Below, one piece after another: positions 7,786 to 11,464 of a stretch of DNA of 11,464 nt (positions within the stretch are counted from its first letter, which is position 1; each line of letters begins with the position of its first letter). The notes below the pieces were generated by a model. That model searched no databases. It saw only the letters and a program-made list of their open reading frames with translations, and was not told where the DNA came from. Source of the DNA: an uncultured Ignavibacteriales bacterium (lineage in GTDB: Bacteria > Bacteroidota > Ignavibacteria > Ignavibacteriales > Ignavibacteriaceae); the NCBI GenBank assembly GCA_903915485.1, contig CAIWTC010000172.1, forward strand, positions 1 through 11,464, written 5' to 3'. Made by a program: the position numbers and the translations under genes.

Positions 7786-8713
7786 TATATTTTATACAAT
7801 CTTATTAATAATATTCTGCCGCACAGTCTCTTTCACGCAGGAGACTGTTTTTTCCGTTCTTAGTTCAAAAGGAGGCGTTCAGGTTAAGCAGTCCGCTGAT
7901 TGGCAACCTATTCGGACCGGCGGGAAAATATCTACGCAGGATAAAATAAAATTAAGCGGGAATGGATATTTGGCCCTTGCTCATATTAAAGGAAAAACTT
8001 TAGAGCTAAAAAAGGCAGGCGAATATGATGTTTCAACGCTCATTAACATGCTAAGTAAGAATGATGCATCGTTCAATCAAAAGTTTGTAAGTTATGTCAG
8101 CAATGAGATAACAGGCGGCAAGTCAACAAAAAAGATGACTATGCTTGGTGCGGTCTCTCGTGCGGCGTCAGTTTCTGTGGATATCGCAGTGCCGAATAGT
8201 TCCTCCTTTTTGGATGGCAAAATTAAATTGAGTTGGTATAAACTTCATTCTGATGCAGGATTTATATTCCGGATAATTAACCCTAATGACCAAACCATAT
8301 TTATGGAGGAGTTGAAAGACACTTCAATGGTTATCGATATGGAAGATTTCAAAGTGGATAGAGGATTAAGATACCATTGGATAGTTTCCTCTGCTACGAA
8401 TGAAAATTTATCAAGCGGGAAAAACGCATTAACACTACTGACCAAATCAGCGGGGTCTGCCATAGCGGATACAATTGCATTGCTGAAGAAGGAAAATGCG
8501 GACACTGAATCACCATTGAATAACTATTTGATAGCAAAGTATTATGAGTCGGTCGGGCTTAACTTTGATGCGGTTAAGTACTTTGAAAAATCAGCCAAGT
8601 TAGCGCCGGACAATTCTCTTTATGTAAATGAGTATCTGCGATTCCTTAAAGATAGCGGCTGCCGGACTGACGCCGATGAAGTAAATAATATTTTAGGTAA
8701 AGTTGTAGAGTAA
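7769..8713 (+). CDS. Exported FecR-like domain protein with C-terminal TPR
   Basis: Starting at the ATG at 7769 gives 314 residues with a good signal peptide (hydrophobic core ~7-17, probable cleavage near Gln24). A longer reading from 7703 would bury that signal inside the upstream gene and is not preferred. Residues ~27-90 match the FecR-type sheet domain: VFSVLSSKGGVQVK, W45QPIRTGGKI, QDKIKLSGNGYLAL, KTLELKKAGEY. Residues ~136-225 form a beta-rich segment of unknown family (IKLSWYKL, RYHWIVSS) that could be Ig- or fn3-like. Residues ~248-296 look like one or two TPR units (NNYLIAKYYESVGLNFDAV, then FEKSAKLAPDN). TPR and FecR-like modules usually mediate protein or cell-wall contacts; no enzymatic motif is seen. 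It overlaps the CHASE2 gene by 17 bases, implying translational coupling. A scaffold or ligand-presenting role in the module is inference. It is not a FecR sigma regulator: it lacks the cytoplasmic anti-sigma part. Confidence 0.8.
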   Translation: MITLNNIFYTILLIIFCRTVSFTQETVFSVLSSKGGVQVKQSADWQPIRTGGKISTQDKIKLSGNGYLALAHIKGKTLELKKAGEYDVSTLINMLSKNDASFNQKFVSYVSNEITGGKSTKKMTMLGAVSRAASVSVDIAVPNSSSFLDGKIKLSWYKLHSDAGFIFRIINPNDQTIFMEELKDTSMVIDMEDFKVDRGLRYHWIVSSATNENLSSGKNALTLLTKSAGSAIADTIALLKKENADTESPLNNYLIAKYYESVGLNFDAVKYFEKSAKLAPDNSLYVNEYLRFLKDSGCRTDADEVNNILGKVVE

Positions 8714-8750
8714 ATTATTTTTTGAGATATTTAGTTAGAAAAATAATTTA
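8711..8750. repeat. AT-only inverted repeat at the end of the FecR/TPR gene
   Basis: TAAATTATTTTT (8711-8722) and AAAAATAATTTA (8739-8750) are perfect 12-base reverse complements around a 16-base loop, beginning at the stop codon. There is no GC and no clean T tail, so it would be a weak terminator at best. In AT-rich spacer DNA chance is possible. Confidence 0.35.
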
Positions 8751-8765
8751 ATTATTGAGTGTACG

Positions 8766-8828
8766 CACTAAATATTACGAAGTTATAGTTCCTTTACAAA
8801 TATAAATTCTGCTTCATTATATTTAGTG
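8766..8828. repeat. Inverted repeat upstream of the lipoprotein gene
   Basis: CACTAAATAT (8766-8775) and ATATTTAGTG (8819-8828) are perfect 10-base reverse complements, 43 bases apart. The right arm overlaps a promoter-like TATATTTA (8818-8825) about 34 bases before the lipoprotein ATG. An operator pair or promoter element is possible but unproven. Confidence 0.35.
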
Positions 8829-8858
8829 TGATTATGTTAAGAAATAAGGAAATCATAA

Positions 8859-9533
8859 ATGAACAAAAGAAATCTTTTGAGATATGCATCACTAACTGTT
8901 TGTATCTCTGTCTTATTTAGCGGGTGTATTTCATTCAGGTCTGATATTGATGGTGCTTTTAAAGCAAAATCAGTTACTAAAAAGCAATTGCCTCCTGTCT
9001 CGGTGTTCTTCCATTTTTCGCATCTTGAGCAGCAGCTTGGCTATGATGCTGTTTCTAAAATCGCCTATCCATACCATAGTTTCCGTGACCTCTTCGGCGA
9101 GTCGATAAAAGAATTTACAAATATTAAGTCGTTTAATGACTTCACTGATGAAGCTAATGATATAGTTAGCGTTCGGCGTCGCAAAATGCTGGACAGCCTT
9201 AAATCTGCTTACGATTATACAATTCATCTCACAGTAAAAAAAGAAAATTCTTTTGCTAAACATTTCTTTGGATATATAGTTTCTACGGGTACTCTTGAAG
9301 TTCTTCCCTATGCATACTCTTGGGACTACATAATTACCGCCGATGTTTCTAATCAGGCAGGTAAAATCATACAGAGTTACACACGCCGTTCGCAACTTGT
9401 TACCTGGAACCAGGCGCTGCTTCTATTCCTTTATCCATTCTATACTTCTGAGATTACAACTGAGGAAATATATTTTGAGTCTATGAAAGATATTTTCAGA
9501 CAGATTGAAAATGAAGGTGTGCTTTCGATGTAA
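8859..9533 (+). CDS. Lipoprotein of unknown function
   Basis: I do not recognise this 224-residue family. Residues 1-22 form a lipoprotein signal peptide (MNKRNLLR, then a hydrophobic core) ending in a lipobox-like LFSGC with Cys23, so an acylated membrane-attached protein is predicted. The rest is mixed alpha/beta, with charged stretches (VSVRRRKMLDSLKSAY, ~103-118), a beta-rich middle (TGTLEVLPYAYSWDYIITADV) and a hydrophobic aromatic segment NQALLLFLYPFY (~184-195), perhaps membrane-proximal. No catalytic motif is evident. It lies 145 bases after the FecR/TPR gene on the same strand, with promoter-like and inverted repeats in the gap. It may therefore be the last gene of the caspase operon or a separately controlled neighbour. 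A strong terminator follows. The ATG at 8859 is preceded by AAGGA (8846-8850). Confidence 0.78.
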   Translation: MNKRNLLRYASLTVCISVLFSGCISFRSDIDGAFKAKSVTKKQLPPVSVFFHFSHLEQQLGYDAVSKIAYPYHSFRDLFGESIKEFTNIKSFNDFTDEANDIVSVRRRKMLDSLKSAYDYTIHLTVKKENSFAKHFFGYIVSTGTLEVLPYAYSWDYIITADVSNQAGKIIQSYTRRSQLVTWNQALLLFLYPFYTSEITTEEIYFESMKDIFRQIENEGVLSM

Positions 9534-9587
9534 CTTTTAATTGCAGTGGATGCATTGAAAAGTTAGTAAACAATAAATTATAAAAAT

Positions 9588-9634
9588 AGCCGCTTAATTT
9601 ATCTGCGATTTGCAAATAGATTAAGCGGCTTTTT
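9588..9634. terminator. Bidirectional intrinsic terminator
   Basis: The arms AGCCGCTTAATTTAT (9588-9602) and ATAGATTAAGCGGCT (9616-9630) pair over 15 positions with one G-T wobble, around a 13-base loop. Five T's end at 9634. On the other strand the A-rich 9582-9588 supplies the U tail. It sits between the lipoprotein stop at 9533 and the convergent S9 peptidase stop at 9652. Confidence 0.88.
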
Positions 9635-9651
9635 AGTACCGTTAATTATGT

Positions 9652-11464
9652 TTACTTCTTAATATCAAATGCACGGTTTTGGACCATCTTTTTGGAATCG
9701 TACGGTGCTGGTTTCCCGCCTAGATATTTATTGAACCATTCTAAATGTGAATTGTAATATAGAGGCATTGATTTAATGTGACTTGGCCAATGCCCGTCAT
9801 TCTTAAAAACAATCAATTTTGAATCGATATTCTTCTTCTGCAGCGCAGTGAAATATTCAAGGCTCTGAGTGTAAGAAACGCGGTAGTCTCTTTCTCCTGT
9901 AATTATGAGCGTCGGTGTTGCAAAATTATTTACATAATTAGCAGGGGAGTATTTCTGATAAAGGTCAGGATTCTCCCAAGGAGTGCCTTTCATGTCCCAC
10001 TCAGGGAACCATAATTCTTCAGTAGTTCCGTAAAATGAATTTACATTATATAGTCCCATCATCGAGACTAAGCATTTGTATCGCTTTGTCTGTCCTTGAA
10101 GCCAGTTCATCATATAACCGCCATACGACCACCCCATTGCCCCGATTCTCGCTGAATCGACATAAGGTAGCTTTGAGAGTGAATCGGTCAGCATCATTAC
10201 ATCCTGAAATACTTTTCCGCCCCAGTCTCCTGATATCGCAGCGGTATATTCTTGCCCGTACCCTGTAGAACCGTGAGGATTAGGAAGCGCCACTATGTAT
10301 CCATAACCGCTGTATAATTGTGCGTCAGGACGATATGCATCCATCCATTGACTCTGCGGACCACCATGTACATTCACAATCAAAGGATATTTTTTCTTTG
10401 GGTCAAAATCATGAGGCTTAACCAAGAATACATGAATTTTCTTCCCTTCAGCACCTGTTATCCATAATTGTTCGGGAGCAACAAAGTCTACTTTCTCCGT
10501 GATGTCTTTATTGTATTCAGTCAGTCTTGTTTCAACAGTATTACTTAAATTAAGTGCATAAATGTCGGCAGGTTTATTCATTAATCTATAATCATAATAT
10601 ACAGTCTTTCCGTCCTTACTTATCTGGAAGCCATTTATTGACAAGTTACTTGAAATCTTGTTTATAGATTCTGTTTTTGGATTGATGGAATATAATGGCG
10701 AGTACCCTCCAACTTCTGCCGTGAAGTATATGAGTTCTCCATTGGGTGACCAGGAAATAGATGCAACCCAATTATCAAATTTATTACTGATAACTTTTGA
10801 CGAGTGTTTATCAATATCATATACTGCAATCCTAAATAAATCTGATTCATAGCCAGGTGATTTCTGTAGCTTGTACGCAATCTTTTTTCCATCAGGAGAG
10901 AACTCAGGCGAACCATCCCATGCTTTGTTCCCGGTGGTTATGTTAGTTGTAGTATTATTTGAAATATCATAAAGCCACAAATCAGCGTTGGTTGAATTGG
11001 CTTTGTTCTCGTCGGGGTTTGCGCTGTAGCAGATATATTTTTCATCCGGGGATATCGTAAATCCCGATTCGCCTAAACTGAATGATGGGCAGTTATAATC
11101 ATAAGGCGTAATGTCTTTGACTGATCTAGAATTAATATCCATCAAAAATATGTGAGTTACTTTTCCACCCGAATATTCAGTCCAATGCCTGAACAAAAGT
11201 TTATCTGCGAGGTAAGCTTGGATAGGTCCATTTTCTGAAGCATCTAAAGTTTTGCGAATTTCTGCTGTATCATTTCCCAATTCGGGATAAACATCAGAAG
11301 TGAAAACCAAATATTTTCCGCTGGAGGAAAGTACTGCGGAATTAATTCCGGCCGCTGTTTGTGTTAACTTGGCAAGAGTTTTATCATTGAGATTTAACTT
11401 GTAGATTTGACTCGAACCGTCGGCGGAAGATGAGCAGAAAATAGTTTCATCATCAGTGCCCCAA
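9652..11464 (-). CDS. S9 family (prolyl oligopeptidase-type) serine peptidase, 5'-truncated
   Basis: The C-terminal 603 residues of a DPP4/acylaminoacyl-peptidase-like enzyme. The frame stays open to the window edge (reading inwards from Trp-Gly-Thr-Asp-Asp), and the TTG at 11310 is not a real start. The N-terminal part is a beta-propeller with TolB/WD40-like blades: SADGSSQIYKLNL, SPDEKYICYSANPDE, FSPDGKKIAY, WSPNGELIYFTAE. The alpha/beta-hydrolase domain follows from about GKKIHVFLVKP and PLIVNVHGGPQSQW. The catalytic triad is visible: Ser in GWSYGGY (10126-10128), Asp in GERDYRV (9886-9888) and His in NDGHWPSH (9790-9792). Such enzymes cut short peptides near the N-terminus and in this group are usually exported, but the signal peptide is outside the window. 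It converges on the lipoprotein gene across a shared terminator. Exact specificity (dipeptidyl or acylaminoacyl) cannot be told. Confidence 0.94.
   Translation of the reverse strand, partial: WGTDDETIFCSSSADGSSQIYKLNLNDKTLAKLTQTAAGINSAVLSSSGKYLVFTSDVYPELGNDTAEIRKTLDASENGPIQAYLADKLLFRHWTEYSGGKVTHIFLMDINSRSVKDITPYDYNCPSFSLGESGFTISPDEKYICYSANPDENKANSTNADLWLYDISNNTTTNITTGNKAWDGSPEFSPDGKKIAYKLQKSPGYESDLFRIAVYDIDKHSSKVISNKFDNWVASISWSPNGELIYFTAEVGGYSPLYSINPKTESINKISSNLSINGFQISKDGKTVYYDYRLMNKPADIYALNLSNTVETRLTEYNKDITEKVDFVAPEQLWITGAEGKKIHVFLVKPHDFDPKKKYPLIVNVHGGPQSQWMDAYRPDAQLYSGYGYIVALPNPHGSTGYGQEYTAAISGDWGGKVFQDVMMLTDSLSKLPYVDSARIGAMGWSYGGYMMNWLQGQTKRYKCLVSMMGLYNVNSFYGTTEELWFPEWDMKGTPWENPDLYQKYSPANYVNNFATPTLIITGERDYRVSYTQSLEYFTALQKKNIDSKLIVFKNDGHWPSHIKSMPLYYNSHLEWFNKYLGGKPAPYDSKKMVQNRAFDIKK

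Noticed and set aside
8970..9395. Minus-strand open frame of 141 codons inside the lipoprotein gene
   Set aside because: It lies antisense to a gene with a clear lipoprotein signal and shows no domain or start signal; a shadow frame.
11308..11310. TTG as the start codon of the S9 peptidase
   Set aside because: The frame continues open to the window edge with propeller-like sequence upstream, so the gene is truncated by the window, not started here.

Overview
This is an AT-rich bacterial window that most likely comes from the Bacteroidota/Chlorobiota (FCB) group. The strongest taxonomic clue is the first gene. It ends in a type IX secretion system (T9SS) sorting domain, including the 'LPVELTTFSA' linker, a 'YPNPANN' stretch and a terminal '...KKLIIMK', a secretion route known only from that group. 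Weak Shine-Dalgarno sequences and one Bacteroidetes-style promoter candidate agree with this. An Ignavibacteria-like lineage is my best guess, but that is inference.

Layout. (1) 1-1809 (+): 3' part of a secreted subtilisin-like protease with a large insert inside its catalytic domain and a T9SS tail. (2) 1921-3009 (+): serC, phosphoserine aminotransferase, apparently transcribed alone. (3) A bidirectional terminator separates serC from the convergent gene 3079-4029 (-), a metallo-beta-lactamase-fold hydrolase. (4) 4030-4487: a 458-base non-coding region between divergent genes, with several short repeats. (5) 4488-8713 (+): a three-gene operon encoding an exported multidomain caspase-like protein, a membrane CHASE2 sensor lacking any cytoplasmic output domain, and an exported FecR-like/TPR protein. 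(6) 8859-9533 (+): an unrecognised lipoprotein. (7) A second bidirectional terminator, then 9652-11464 (-): the C-terminal 603 residues of an S9 prolyl-oligopeptidase-family peptidase. Its reading frame stays open to the window edge.

How the genes work together. The most interesting part is 4488-8713, possibly with the lipoprotein. All recognisable soluble domains (CsgG-like, Ig-like, caspase, CHASE2, FecR-like, TPR) are predicted to lie on the periplasmic side of the inner membrane. This fits a periplasmic sensor-protease module in which the CHASE2 protein signals to an exported caspase partner rather than to a fused cytoplasmic enzyme. Caspase-clan (CHAT) domains fused directly to CHASE2 are known from cyanobacteria, so this would be a split, exported version. 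That functional reading is inference; the domain identities and gene order are read from the sequence. The flanking genes (S8 and S9 peptidases, serC, MBL hydrolase) look like ordinary chromosomal genes. I saw no tRNA, rRNA, CRISPR array, insertion sequence or phage gene.
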